Assembly: GCF_004348455.1 (NCBI RefSeq)
Contig: NZ_SMKA01000004.1
Location: forward strand, 1-64,000
Length of the DNA stretch: 64,000 nucleotides
Direction: 5' to 3'
Source of the DNA: Kribbella albertanoniae
GTDB taxonomy: Bacteria > Actinomycetota > Actinomycetes > Propionibacteriales > Kribbellaceae
The notes under the pieces were generated by a model, which did not search any database, had not been told where the DNA came from, and worked only from the letters and a program-made list of their open reading frames with translations. Shown here piece by piece: positions 18,627-25,562 of this stretch. Each line of letters opens with the position of its first letter. Within the stretch, counting starts at the first letter, position 1. The position numbers and the translations under genes were made by a program.

Positions 18627-19369
18627 TAGTCCTCCGTCATCGGCGTCGCATCGGTCCAAACCCGTTCGAAGCTCTCGAGGTAGTGCCCTGCGAGTTCGCC
18701 GCCCGGAATCTTCCGTAGGTGCCACACCGGGGCCTGAGCGGCTGGAAGGCCGTACACGTGGGTGTTGACGAACAGACGGTCGTCAGCGCGGTAGATCGAG
18801 TTGTACAAGACGGTCCTGTGGATCCTGAACTCGACGCCGGCGGTGCGCGAAAGATCGCCGTACAGGGCGACTGCGTTACGAATCTTGGCGGCCACCGCAT
18901 CGCCGATGCCTTCTTCCCGGCCCCGGCTTGCAACGCTCGCGTCATCGGGATCGCCGATCAGGATCCGGACGCGGGCGCCGGCCTTGGCCTGCTTCCGGAG
19001 GATGCGCTGGAGGCCGGCGTCCTCGGCCAGGAAGAGGCCGGCGTAGACGAGGATCCCGATCTCTTCGGTGCCTGATTGGAAGAGATGGCGCCATTCGTCG
19101 GCGGGTACGTCGGATCGTCGTGGGTAGACCTTGACGATCTCGCTCTCGGAGATCGCGGCCGCCTTGTCGCGGGGGAGCGCGTCGGGCCACAGATAGGACT
19201 CGTCGCGACCGAGACGAGCCGCCACGGCGTGCCTGTTCCGCGCGAATGGGAGATAGTCGCCAACGACCCACCGTTCAATGGTCTTGACGTTGACACCAAG
19301 CTCCTCCGCGAGGGCATGATGGGTGAGGCCTTGCTCCACCATCGCTGCTCGCAGTCGTTCGTTAGGCAC
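18626..19369 (-). CDS. XRE-family regulator with DUF5919 domain, second copy
   Basis: It encodes 247 residues from GTG 19369. The HTH occupies roughly residues 3-60 (RLRAAMVEQGLTHHALAEEL, then NVKTIERWVVGDYLPF), followed by KVYPRRSDVPADEWRHLFQSG and a PLD-like DUF5919 domain (VRILIGDPDD, LYNSIYRADDRLFVNTHVYG, ending YLESFERVW). It is paralogous to the gene at 16813-17523 but not a recent duplicate, as many residues differ. A longer reading to 19570 would swallow the operator sites at 19384-19430, so the GTG start is preferred. It forms a coupled operon with the NUDIX gene and probably reads the same GACATYT sites. Confidence 0.8.
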   Translation of the reverse strand: MPNERLRAAMVEQGLTHHALAEELGVNVKTIERWVVGDYLPFARNRHAVAARLGRDESYLWPDALPRDKAAAISESEIVKVYPRRSDVPADEWRHLFQSGTEEIGILVYAGLFLAEDAGLQRILRKQAKAGARVRILIGDPDDASVASRGREEGIGDAVAAKIRNAVALYGDLSRTAGVEFRIHRTVLYNSIYRADDRLFVNTHVYGLPAAQAPVWHLRKIPGGELAGHYLESFERVWTDATPMTED

Positions 19370-19383
19370 GAGACCTAACCTAA

Positions 19384-19430
19384 GACATTTCGGGACATTT
19401 TGAGGCCAACCGAGACATCCCGGAGATGTC
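19384..19430. promoter_or_regulatory. Paired operator sites between the second XRE-DUF5919 gene and the next gene
   Basis: GACATTTCGGGACATTT (19384-19400) is a near-perfect copy of the 10-bp-period direct repeat. GACATCCCGGAGATGTC (19414-19430) is a perfect 6-5-6 inverted repeat of the same half-site and also 17 bp long. They lie between a minus-strand and a plus-strand gene, so they could control both. The first site is 15 bp upstream of the GTG at 19369. Confidence 0.5.
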
Positions 19431-19497
19431 GGCCGGTGCCGTGTCGCTGTCCGGCGGTTCTGATGCATCCTGCCTGCACGAGCCCGAGGAGGGTGAC

Positions 19498-19851
19498 ATG
19501 CGAGGCACGAAGATGTACGCGTTCGAGATTGCCACGCGCGGTAGAGGCGGCGAGTGGGTGACCGTGGCATCCGGCTTGGGTGTGTTCAGCCGGGCACCGA
19601 AGCCGACCGTGCGCAGCATCGCCGAGAGGTGGATCCACGAGCAGACCGGCCGCCTCCGCGGTGGCCGACTGATCGTCGTTGGGCGACGGCGGGCAGCTCC
19701 CCGCGGCTTCGTGCCCAGCGTGCGTATCAGGCTGACGGATCGGGCCGGCGATCGCCCGCTGGCTTCGGCGTACATCGGGGTCGACCGCCGAGACGTCGTA
19801 CGACGAGATGGCTACGAGCTGCCGACTCCAACGGGTGCTGATCGTGGGTGA
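19498..19851 (+). CDS. Hypothetical protein
   Basis: It encodes 117 residues from ATG 19498, which has a strong ribosome site (GAGGAGGGTG). The sequence is basic with beta-like strands (KMYAFEIATRGRGGEWVTVA, GRLIVVGRRR, VRIRLTD) and an acidic/basic end. There is no membrane segment or known motif. It follows the operator pair at 19384-19430, and its stop overlaps the start of the 479-residue XRE-like gene, so it probably begins a three-gene operon through the PPC-domain gene. Function unknown. Confidence 0.6.
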   Translation: MRGTKMYAFEIATRGRGGEWVTVASGLGVFSRAPKPTVRSIAERWIHEQTGRLRGGRLIVVGRRRAAPRGFVPSVRIRLTDRAGDRPLASAYIGVDRRDVVRRDGYELPTPTGADRG

Positions 19852-21283
19852 CCGTGGGCGGAAACCCAACAAGGTGCTCCGCAACGCTCGCGGGCCGCTG
19901 TCGCAGGAGGTCCTGGCCGAAAAGCTCAACGCATCGATCTACCGTGCTACCGGCCAGGTCGCGGAGATCTCGTCGAAGGTGATCTCGGATTACGAGCGCG
20001 GGTGGTACCAATGGCCTCGGGAGCCCCTGCGGAGCGCATTCTGCGAGGTTCTCGGAGTGCGGACGCCCGAGGAGCTCGGATTCCAGAATCCCCGGTCGGG
20101 GCCGCGGCCATCAGCGCCCGCGTCCGTCGACCTGCTGGCGCTCGCCGGGACGAGGAGCGCGTCGGGGCCGGTCGAGTGCGTAAGGGTGCCGGGTGGACGG
20201 TCGTACTTCGGCGCCGACCTCTCTGCGCACTACACCACCGCGAACCGGCAAGGCAGCGAACTCTTCTTGGTCGAACCTAGCGAGGAGATGTTGGCGGGAC
20301 TGGTTCGGCCCGACCGACGATCCCTGGTGGTGGCTGTCGATCGTGATCGACGTAGTTACGTCGCCGATGGCCGTCGATTCATGGACCGAGCCGGGCGAGG
20401 TATTGGTCCGCAGGCAGTGTCTGCTGCGAACGTCGTCGACGATCTGACCCTCGGCGTCATCTGGGCGACGACCAATGCCGATTCGTCGTTGCTTGCTGAT
20501 GACGGCCACCTTGAGCGAAGTCAGGCGTATGTCACCGATCAGGAGAGTCGGTCGGTCTCACGTGGTGATGTCGAGGAGGTGCCGCTCCTGAACCCGGTGG
20601 CCGGCCAGTGGCTGGGTTCACAATTCTGCTCGCGGCACATCCTGCGCAACCTGGACCAGCTAGGCGAGGAGCCGCTGTTTTGGACGCGTGAGCAGCGGGG
20701 CGAGGAGGCGGCGGCCTGGTTGCTGTGGTCGCACAAGTTTGACTACCTGCGGCGTACGTCGCGAAGGTTCACGACTCTGCGTCGCGGGTTCTGTATCCCG
20801 GAGAGCGAGGTCCAGGCCTCTCCAGGCTACGAGCGAGTCTTGCTCCTGCTCGCGATGGCACTGATGGAGGGCTTCGGTATCAAGGTGGAACTCAGCGTGG
20901 AGCCCGAGCATGCTGAGGTGGAAGGCTTCGTACTGGCAGGCCAAGCGGTCGTCGCCAACTGGCTGGGCAGTCCGGGCTTGTGGTGCGTCGAGGCCAGCGC
21001 CCCAGCGTCCCGCCTGGTTACCTATCGGGAGCTTGCCGGGCAGGTGAGCGGCGAATCGTCGCTGCCTCAGACGACCCCAGCCGGACGACTGGAAGCGTTG
21101 GCTGACCACCTGCAGGTGCCGTGGGGATGGTTCCGGCGAAGGTGCACAGAGCTTGCAACCGTGGGTGTCGACGACGTCTGTCACCCGCGCAGCCGCCTAC
21201 TGTCGACCCGCGGGCTGAACACAGCCATCAGTTTTGTGTCCTACATCGACGTCCTCGAGGGAGAAGACTTTGCGCGCCGCTGA
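19844..21283 (+). CDS. XRE-like HTH protein with large C-terminal domain of unknown function
   Basis: It encodes about 479 residues from GTG 19844; GTG 19835 or ATG 19808 are alternatives and would overlap the previous gene more. The N-terminus resembles an XRE domain (GPLSQEVLAEKLNASIYRAT, then KVISDYERGW). The C-terminal 380 residues show SRRFTTLRRGFCIPESEV and WLLWSHKFDYLRR but no catalytic motif I recognise. TETRRSL-like or periplasmic features are absent, so it should be cytoplasmic. It may be a regulator sensing the same signal as its neighbours. The PPC gene starts 14 bp inside its 3' end. Confidence 0.6.
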   Translation: MGDRGRKPNKVLRNARGPLSQEVLAEKLNASIYRATGQVAEISSKVISDYERGWYQWPREPLRSAFCEVLGVRTPEELGFQNPRSGPRPSAPASVDLLALAGTRSASGPVECVRVPGGRSYFGADLSAHYTTANRQGSELFLVEPSEEMLAGLVRPDRRSLVVAVDRDRRSYVADGRRFMDRAGRGIGPQAVSAANVVDDLTLGVIWATTNADSSLLADDGHLERSQAYVTDQESRSVSRGDVEEVPLLNPVAGQWLGSQFCSRHILRNLDQLGEEPLFWTREQRGEEAAAWLLWSHKFDYLRRTSRRFTTLRRGFCIPESEVQASPGYERVLLLLAMALMEGFGIKVELSVEPEHAEVEGFVLAGQAVVANWLGSPGLWCVEASAPASRLVTYRELAGQVSGESSLPQTTPAGRLEALADHLQVPWGWFRRRCTELATVGVDDVCHPRSRLLSTRGLNTAISFVSYIDVLEGEDFARR

Positions 21284-21758
21284 ACTGACCATGGGCCGGA
21301 CCTTCGCGGTCCACTTCGATCACGGCGACGACTTCTACACGGCTCTGGCCGAGTTCTGCGCCGAGCACGACGTACGACAGGGCTTCATCCCGATGTTCAT
21401 CGCAGGCATGCGTGAAGTCCAACTCGTCGGCACCTGCGAAAAGCTCGAGAACCCCGACGCCCCCGTCTGGAGCTCCGTACACCTCGAGAACGTCGAAGCC
21501 GTCGGCGGCGGGACACTGGCGTACGACGAGGAGTCTGCGACCGTGCTCCCGCACATCCACGTATCCGTGGGCTTGAAGGCCCAGTCCGCCGCTGCCCACA
21601 CCAGCCATCTGCTCGGCGCCAAGATCCAGTTCCTTGCGGAGATGTACGTTGTCGAGGTATCGGGACCGCAGTTCTCCCGCCAGCGAAACCCCGACCTCTA
21701 CGACGTACCGCTGTTGAACTTCGGATCCACAGAGGTTTCACCTCGTCCGAACCAGTAG
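21270..21758 (+). CDS. PPC/DUF296-domain protein
   Basis: It encodes 162 residues from TTG 21270, preceded by AGGGAGAAG at 5-bp spacing. A later ATG at 21291 lacks a ribosome site, and the residues before it (LRAAELTMGRTFAVHFDHG) match the start of known family members. FDHGDDFYTALAEFC, GFIPMFIAGMREVQL and LPHIHVSVG with LLGAKI are the PPC (plants and prokaryotes conserved) signature, including the metal-site His residues. PPC domains form trimers; plant versions bind AT-rich DNA, and the bacterial role is mostly unknown. It completes the operon started at 19498. Confidence 0.8.
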   Translation: MRAAELTMGRTFAVHFDHGDDFYTALAEFCAEHDVRQGFIPMFIAGMREVQLVGTCEKLENPDAPVWSSVHLENVEAVGGGTLAYDEESATVLPHIHVSVGLKAQSAAAHTSHLLGAKIQFLAEMYVVEVSGPQFSRQRNPDLYDVPLLNFGSTEVSPRPNQ

Positions 21759-21814
21759 CGCCGGTATTCCAGGAGTCCTGGACTGACAAATCCGGGTTCT
21801 GAAGGAAAGCCTCG

Positions 21815-21831
21815 GCCTCGAACGTCGAGGC
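21815..21831 (+). repeat. Perfect 7-3-7 inverted repeat at the primase-like start
   Basis: GCCTCGA-acg-TCGAGGC at 21815-21831 ends two bases before the GTG at 21833. Just upstream, CCAGGA-g-TCCTGG also pairs. As RNA, the hairpin would hide the start codon region, suggesting translational control, a terminator for the PPC operon, or a start further downstream such as TTG 21896. Confidence 0.4.
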
Positions 21832-21832
21832 T

Positions 21833-22789
21833 GTGGATCACCTGGAAGCATGGAGAAAGGCCTCAGAGGCCAACTCAGTAAGGGAAACTGCCCGCTTGGA
21901 GGAATCGAGGCGGGAACGGCTGATCGAGGTTCACGGCGCCGCCGCACGGTTCTACCGGCGAGAGCTATTGCGAGACAAGCACGCGTCGGCGCGTCAGCAC
22001 CTTGAGTCCGCTGGCGTCAGGGAGTTGCTTGATCCCGGCTCGCACTGGTCGGTGGGGTACGCCCCCGACAGTCGAGCGCGCCTCACGAACCATCTCCGAT
22101 CCCGCGGCTTCGACTTGGCAACGGTTCGCGACGCCGGCCTGTGTCTCTTGGACGCCGACGGTCGAACCGTCGATCGATTCCGGAACCAATTGATGCTGCC
22201 AGCAAGGAACTATCGCCTGCAGATCACCGGATTCGTCGGCGTTCGAGAGGGCGACAAGTCGCCGTACTACACCGCGACCCTCGACACCCTCATCCATACG
22301 CGCTCATCCAGCCTGCTCGGCCTGGCCGAGCAACTAGACCTCCTGGACGGCGAAGCCACGCCCATCCTGGTCAACGACCCAATGGACGCTTTGGCCATCG
22401 AGCGCCTCAGCAGACTGAGCGGCGGCCGCTGGGTCGGCATTCCCCTCTGCAACATGCCACTATCGGGTCAACAGGCAACGATGTTAGGTGTCCGTACGCT
22501 GACGGACACCGTCGTCGTCCTAGTCACAGATAGGCGGCAGGCACGACGCATCCTGTCCGAGTGCCTCCCGGAGCTGGCAGGCTCGTTTCGCCGTGTCCAA
22601 GCAGTGGAGCTCCCAAGCGACCAAACTCCCGCGGTCCTGGCGCAGGCGCCCGATGGCCTGCAACGTCTGCACGACGCTCTCCTCCTCACGCGGCCGCTCA
22701 GCGACTATCAATCGCATCGTCGAGAGCGGTCACGAGGAGCCTCGCCGACCGCGGTCAGTATCGAGGACCAACCGGGACCATGTTTATGA
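21833..22789 (+). CDS. DnaG-like Toprim-domain protein of the integrative element
   Basis: It encodes 318 residues. AARFYRRELL...ARQHLES, WSVGYAPDSRARLTNHLRSR and DRFRNQLMLPARN follow the order of the DnaG catalytic-core N-domain (a DnaG-type zinc ribbon is absent). A Toprim-like segment follows (PILVNDPMDALAIERLS; TVVVLVTDRRQARRILSECL), although the canonical EG...DxD acidic cluster is weakened. It is probably a primase-like replication or regulatory protein of the element. The start is uncertain: GTG 21833 overlaps a hairpin, while TTG 21896 has AAGGGA upstream. The stop overlaps the next ATG (ATGA). Confidence 0.65.
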   Translation: MDHLEAWRKASEANSVRETARLEESRRERLIEVHGAAARFYRRELLRDKHASARQHLESAGVRELLDPGSHWSVGYAPDSRARLTNHLRSRGFDLATVRDAGLCLLDADGRTVDRFRNQLMLPARNYRLQITGFVGVREGDKSPYYTATLDTLIHTRSSSLLGLAEQLDLLDGEATPILVNDPMDALAIERLSRLSGGRWVGIPLCNMPLSGQQATMLGVRTLTDTVVVLVTDRRQARRILSECLPELAGSFRRVQAVELPSDQTPAVLAQAPDGLQRLHDALLLTRPLSDYQSHRRERSRGASPTAVSIEDQPGPCL

Positions 22790-23103
22790 CGGGGAGCGCG
22801 CCAGGTACCGAGCAGCCGCCACGCCGAATCTGCGTGTGGTTCGGCGAACACGTGACCATCGACCACGTCTCCGATCCGACGAAGAAGGACTGGTGCGAGC
22901 CGCCAGCCGTGCCGAACCTGCCGAGACAAAGGCTGGCCACTCGCGCAGACCCGCATCACGAATGGCAAAGTCGTGACCGAGTCAGAACATGGGCCATGTT
23001 GGACCTGTGCCGGATCCGGCTGGGGCGATCAGTGACCCGGTGTCAGAGCCTCTTTCTGTGGAGGTGGATGACAATGGAACCAGAATGGGGGACGGTGCTA
23101 TGA
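22786..23103 (+). CDS. Hypothetical protein with VWFGEHVTIDH motif
   Basis: The ATG at 22786 overlaps the preceding TGA; ATG 22780 is also in frame. It encodes about 105 residues. It begins with a Pro/Gly-rich stretch followed by RRICVWFGEHVTIDHVSDP, similar in its first half to RVRVWFGEFAIVDR in the product at 16477-16656. The remainder is basic with scattered Trp (RTWAMLDLC, LWRWMTMEPEWG). There is no membrane helix. The coupling to the primase-like gene suggests the same operon. It is a short accessory protein of unknown role. Confidence 0.5.
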   Translation: MTGSAPGTEQPPRRICVWFGEHVTIDHVSDPTKKDWCEPPAVPNLPRQRLATRADPHHEWQSRDRVRTWAMLDLCRIRLGRSVTRCQSLFLWRWMTMEPEWGTVL

Positions 23104-23279
23104 GGCGTCCCTTCGGCCATGGAGCGGATTGTCGAAGACGGATCGAGTACAAGCTGTGCGCTTCGCTTGATCGGCAGCCGCCGTGGCAACGTACTCGCGC
23201 GGAGGTTGTCGAAGCAGGCAACGCGCTCGAGGCCAAGAAAGCAGCAGATCTATCGGGCGAGGGAGGCTCCAAGGATTAG
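23100..23279 (+). CDS. Possible 59-residue protein
   Basis: An ATG at 23100 overlaps the upstream stop (ATGA) and opens a 59-residue frame, basic at the start (RRPFGHGADCRRRIEYK) with a C-terminal helix (AEVVEAGNALEAKKAADL). The only support is the four-base coupling overlap and helix-like composition, so this is tentative. Confidence 0.3.
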   Translation: MRRPFGHGADCRRRIEYKLCASLDRQPPWQRTRAEVVEAGNALEAKKAADLSGEGGSKD

Positions 23280-23342
23280 CGGCTGAGAGGGTGTCAACTG
23301 GCCCTGGTGTGCTGGCTGCGTAGGCGCGGGGGATGCGGGATA

Positions 23343-24095
23343 TCAGTGTGACGAAGGCGGCGTTGCGTCTAGTAGTTCACCGGTCGGTACGGCCTTCTGC
23401 GCCATCGCCCAGCTTTCCAGCGAACGTTCCGCCGCTGCGAGGAGCACTAGACGCCTGCTGCGGTAGTCGGACATGTTGGTCTGGAAGGTCTTGACCGTTT
23501 CGTCCAACTCCCTCATTCGGCCCGATGCTTGTTCGTTGAGCTTCGAAATGATTGGCCGTAGCTCGCGAATCTTGTTGAGTTGAACCTCGCGGATCTGGGA
23601 CTCCTCTCGTTGAAGGAGCGCTGCTTCCCAGGTGTCGAACTTCGCTAGCGTCGTCGTACACCACTCATGGAGTGGCCGCATCTTCCTCCGGAGCCGACGT
23701 ACCTTCGGCGTGAACTGGATGCGCGAGAGCGCAGCTAACCAATGGATCTTGAGGTTGCTGGGCGACATCCGCGCTACGGTTCGCGCGTTCGCTCGTACGA
23801 GCAGTTCGAGTGCTGGAGCAACGACGAGCGTTGTGATCCCAACCTGGATGCCTAGCTCGATCACTAAGGGCCAGCCAGACCAGACCGCCTCTTCGGCCAA
23901 GGCGCGGAAACAGGCGGGTACAGCGAACGCATAAGACAGCAGCGAGAAGGACCATAGGAAACCTTGGAGGCTCTTGAAGAACCGGTCGCGGCCAGGAATC
24001 CAGCCGCGAATGATAACTCTTGCCTCGACGACGAGAGCCAGCGCCAGTACGGGCATTGTCTGAGCGCTCGTGGTCCAGAAATCTGGTGGCGGCAT
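23343..24095 (-). CDS. Membrane protein with long cytoplasmic coiled coil
   Basis: It encodes 250 residues from ATG 24095 (MPPPDFWTTSAQTMPVLALA). Three hydrophobic segments lie near 14-32, 46-63 and 74-97 (LGIQVGITTLVVAPALELLV). From about 120 to the end there is a Glu/Arg/Lys-rich helix with heptad-like spacing (REESQIREVQLNKIRELRPI; SKLNEQASGRMRELDETV) and no catalytic motif. Proteins starting FW.TSAQ.LPVLALALVVEAR are common, uncharacterised actinobacterial membrane proteins. It is the last gene before the att site, a position where elements often carry cargo, so a defence or envelope role is possible but unproven. Confidence 0.65.
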   Translation of the reverse strand: MPPPDFWTTSAQTMPVLALALVVEARVIIRGWIPGRDRFFKSLQGFLWSFSLLSYAFAVPACFRALAEEAVWSGWPLVIELGIQVGITTLVVAPALELLVRANARTVARMSPSNLKIHWLAALSRIQFTPKVRRLRRKMRPLHEWCTTTLAKFDTWEAALLQREESQIREVQLNKIRELRPIISKLNEQASGRMRELDETVKTFQTNMSDYRSRRLVLLAAAERSLESWAMAQKAVPTGELLDATPPSSH

Positions 24096-24169
24096 TGAGC
24101 AAGTATCGACTCACCCCCTGACAGATTCATCCGTGCGGCCGTGTCGGGGAATCATCAACGGGGACACGG

Positions 24170-24213
24170 TGTCCATACGGCTGCTAACAGGTCTGCTAGC
24201 AGCCGTATGGACA
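24170..24213. repeat. Perfect 17-bp inverted repeat beside the att site
   Basis: TGTCCATACGGCTGCTA (24170-24186) and TAGCAGCCGTATGGACA (24197-24213) are exact reverse complements around a 10-bp loop. No T-run follows, so it is not a standard terminator. It lies 82 bp from the tRNA-derived att fragment inside the element end and could be a recombinase or Xis arm site, or part of the control region of the gene at 24095. Confidence 0.5.
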
Positions 24214-24294
24214 GATGCAGACGGCGGTGGATCGTTGGGCTGACTGCGCCGCCTGATCGCGAACTGCTGGAACGGCTGTAGACCCTTTTGGCGG

Positions 24295-24341
24295 CACTCG
24301 TAATGAGAAGGTCGTCGGTTCGATTCCGACAGGCGGCTCCA
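24295..24341 (+). other. tRNA-Thr(CGT) 3' fragment, inferred att site (element boundary)
   Basis: The sequence from CACTCGTAA through GGCTCCA forms the 3' half of a tRNA: anticodon loop CTCGTAA (anticodon CGT, Thr), 3' anticodon-stem strand TGAGA, variable loop AGGTC, T-arm GTCGG-TTCGATT-CCGAC, acceptor AGGCGGC, then TCCA. The 5' side has only two matching anticodon-stem pairs and no D-arm, so it is not a functional tRNA. Such a duplicated 3' end is the hallmark of tRNA-targeted integration, with the element to the left. The exact identity block cannot be fixed without the intact tRNA, which should lie beyond the left edge. Confidence 0.75.
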
Positions 24342-24347
24342 CGAAAG

Positions 24348-24390
24348 GCCCTCTGACCAGGCAAAACGCCGAAGTCAGAGGGCTTTCTTC
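24348..24390 (+). terminator. Intrinsic terminator downstream of the tRNA fragment
   Basis: GCCCTCTGAC (24348-24357) pairs perfectly with GTCAGAGGGC (24374-24383), followed by TTTCTTC. It is 7 bp after the CCA end and was probably the terminator of the original tRNA gene. Confidence 0.7.
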
Positions 24391-24924
24391 GTGCCCGGTA
24401 GCTGCCAGGTACGGGCCAAAAGTACGGAAAGTGCAGCGAGCCGGTGTGCGGAGCAGAGTTTGCCCTGACCGGCGCGCGCGAGCGCGTCTCGCTCGCCATC
24501 GGATGCGAGCCCCCGGGATGAGAAGAACCTCGCCGTCGTCGGCCTGTGCAGGGGCAGCTGGTGGTCCATCGTGGGACCTCCGTGCGTCAGGCTCCGGATG
24601 GAGACCGAGGAACGACGTTCTCGCCTCACGAAGGGATCTCATAGTGTCGAATCCGCGGGAAGGAAGACCCGCGCTGGACGTGGACGCTGAGCGGCCATGC
24701 ATCGCATGACGCGTTCCGGCACAGTCACCGGGCACCGCTGAATACTGCTCACACCGTGGCGGTTATGGATCTCGGTTGCCCTCTGCTGACGCTCACCGGG
24801 TGCGAGGCGGACGTACCGCGCCTACGTCGACCGCCCAAGACAGCGGCAACGGACGCACCGGAGCCATTCGGCAATCAGCAACCGACGATGACCCCGAGGG
24901 TTGTTGTCGGTGGCCGAGCCGTGG
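24391..24924. other. Non-coding chromosomal flank, no gene seen
   Basis: These 534 bp between the att-side terminator and the TetR gene hold no reading frame with a plausible start, ribosome site or recognisable protein on either strand. I see no repeat or RNA gene. Confidence 0.5.
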
Positions 24925-25530
24925 CTAGCTCGACTTCGGCGTGGGCCTCTGGCGCGCTGGGCGCAGGGTGGCCAGGAGGGTTTGTATCAGCGAGTCGGCG
25001 GCTGCGTCTGAGGTCAGTCGGCCGGCGTCGACCTCGTCTGCTGCGGCGTGCAGGATGGCGTAGAACACGGCGGTGAGCCAGGCGCGAGAGAGATCGCTGC
25101 GGAAAGCTCCGGTGTCTTGTCCGCGAGCGATCAGTTGGTCGACGTGGCGGAATGCGGGATCGTGGTGGGCGCGGAGTGCCTCGTGCCCGATCGCTGTGAG
25201 GGCGACGGTTCGGACTTTGCGGTGGCGGTCAAGGATCGGCCACGAGGTTCGCACCAGTCGCTTGAGGGCGTCCTCGACTGGGCCCGTGTCGAGGCTGAGT
25301 TCGGAGAGGGCGTCATCGGTATCGGCGATCGCGCGGCGTACGACGGCCTCGAGCAGTACTTCGCGGGTCGCAAAGTGCTTGTACAGCGTGACCCGGCCAA
25401 CCCCCGAGGCGGTGGAAACCTCGCTCATCGAAGGGAGTGTTCCTTGGGCGAGGAATCCCCGGGCGGCGGCGAGAATCGTTTCGGTGTTTCGCTCGGCGTC
25501 CGCGCGTCGGCGTGGTTGGTCGGGGGCCAT
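24925..25530 (-). CDS. TetR-family repressor of the adjacent MFS exporter
   Basis: It encodes 201 residues from ATG 25530; upstream in-frame sequence belongs to the MFS gene. The N-terminal HTH is clear (ETILAAARGFLA, then GVGRVTLYKHFATREVLLEA, the TetR GV...LY.HF..K/R signature). The C-terminal helical half is the ligand domain (AWLTAVFYAILHAAADEV). It starts 32 bp after the MFS stop and is probably co-transcribed with it, giving autoregulated drug-responsive control through the palindrome at 27050-27069. The ligand is unknown. Confidence 0.88.
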   Translation of the reverse strand: MAPDQPRRRADAERNTETILAAARGFLAQGTLPSMSEVSTASGVGRVTLYKHFATREVLLEAVVRRAIADTDDALSELSLDTGPVEDALKRLVRTSWPILDRHRKVRTVALTAIGHEALRAHHDPAFRHVDQLIARGQDTGAFRSDLSRAWLTAVFYAILHAAADEVDAGRLTSDAAADSLIQTLLATLRPARQRPTPKSS

Positions 25531-25562
25531 GGTAGGAAGCGTACGGACTGCTCGTATTCGGT

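Noticed and set aside
24248-24341. A complete 94-nt tRNA beginning GCCGCCT
   Set aside because: The acceptor stem could pair, but no D-arm and only two anticodon-stem pairs form; the true tRNA signal is only the 3' half.
24155-24735. Minus-strand reading frames across the tRNA fragment, containing RNRTDDLLITS and VGIEPTTFSLRV
   Set aside because: These peptides are well-known false translations of tRNA genes; no ribosome site or other support.
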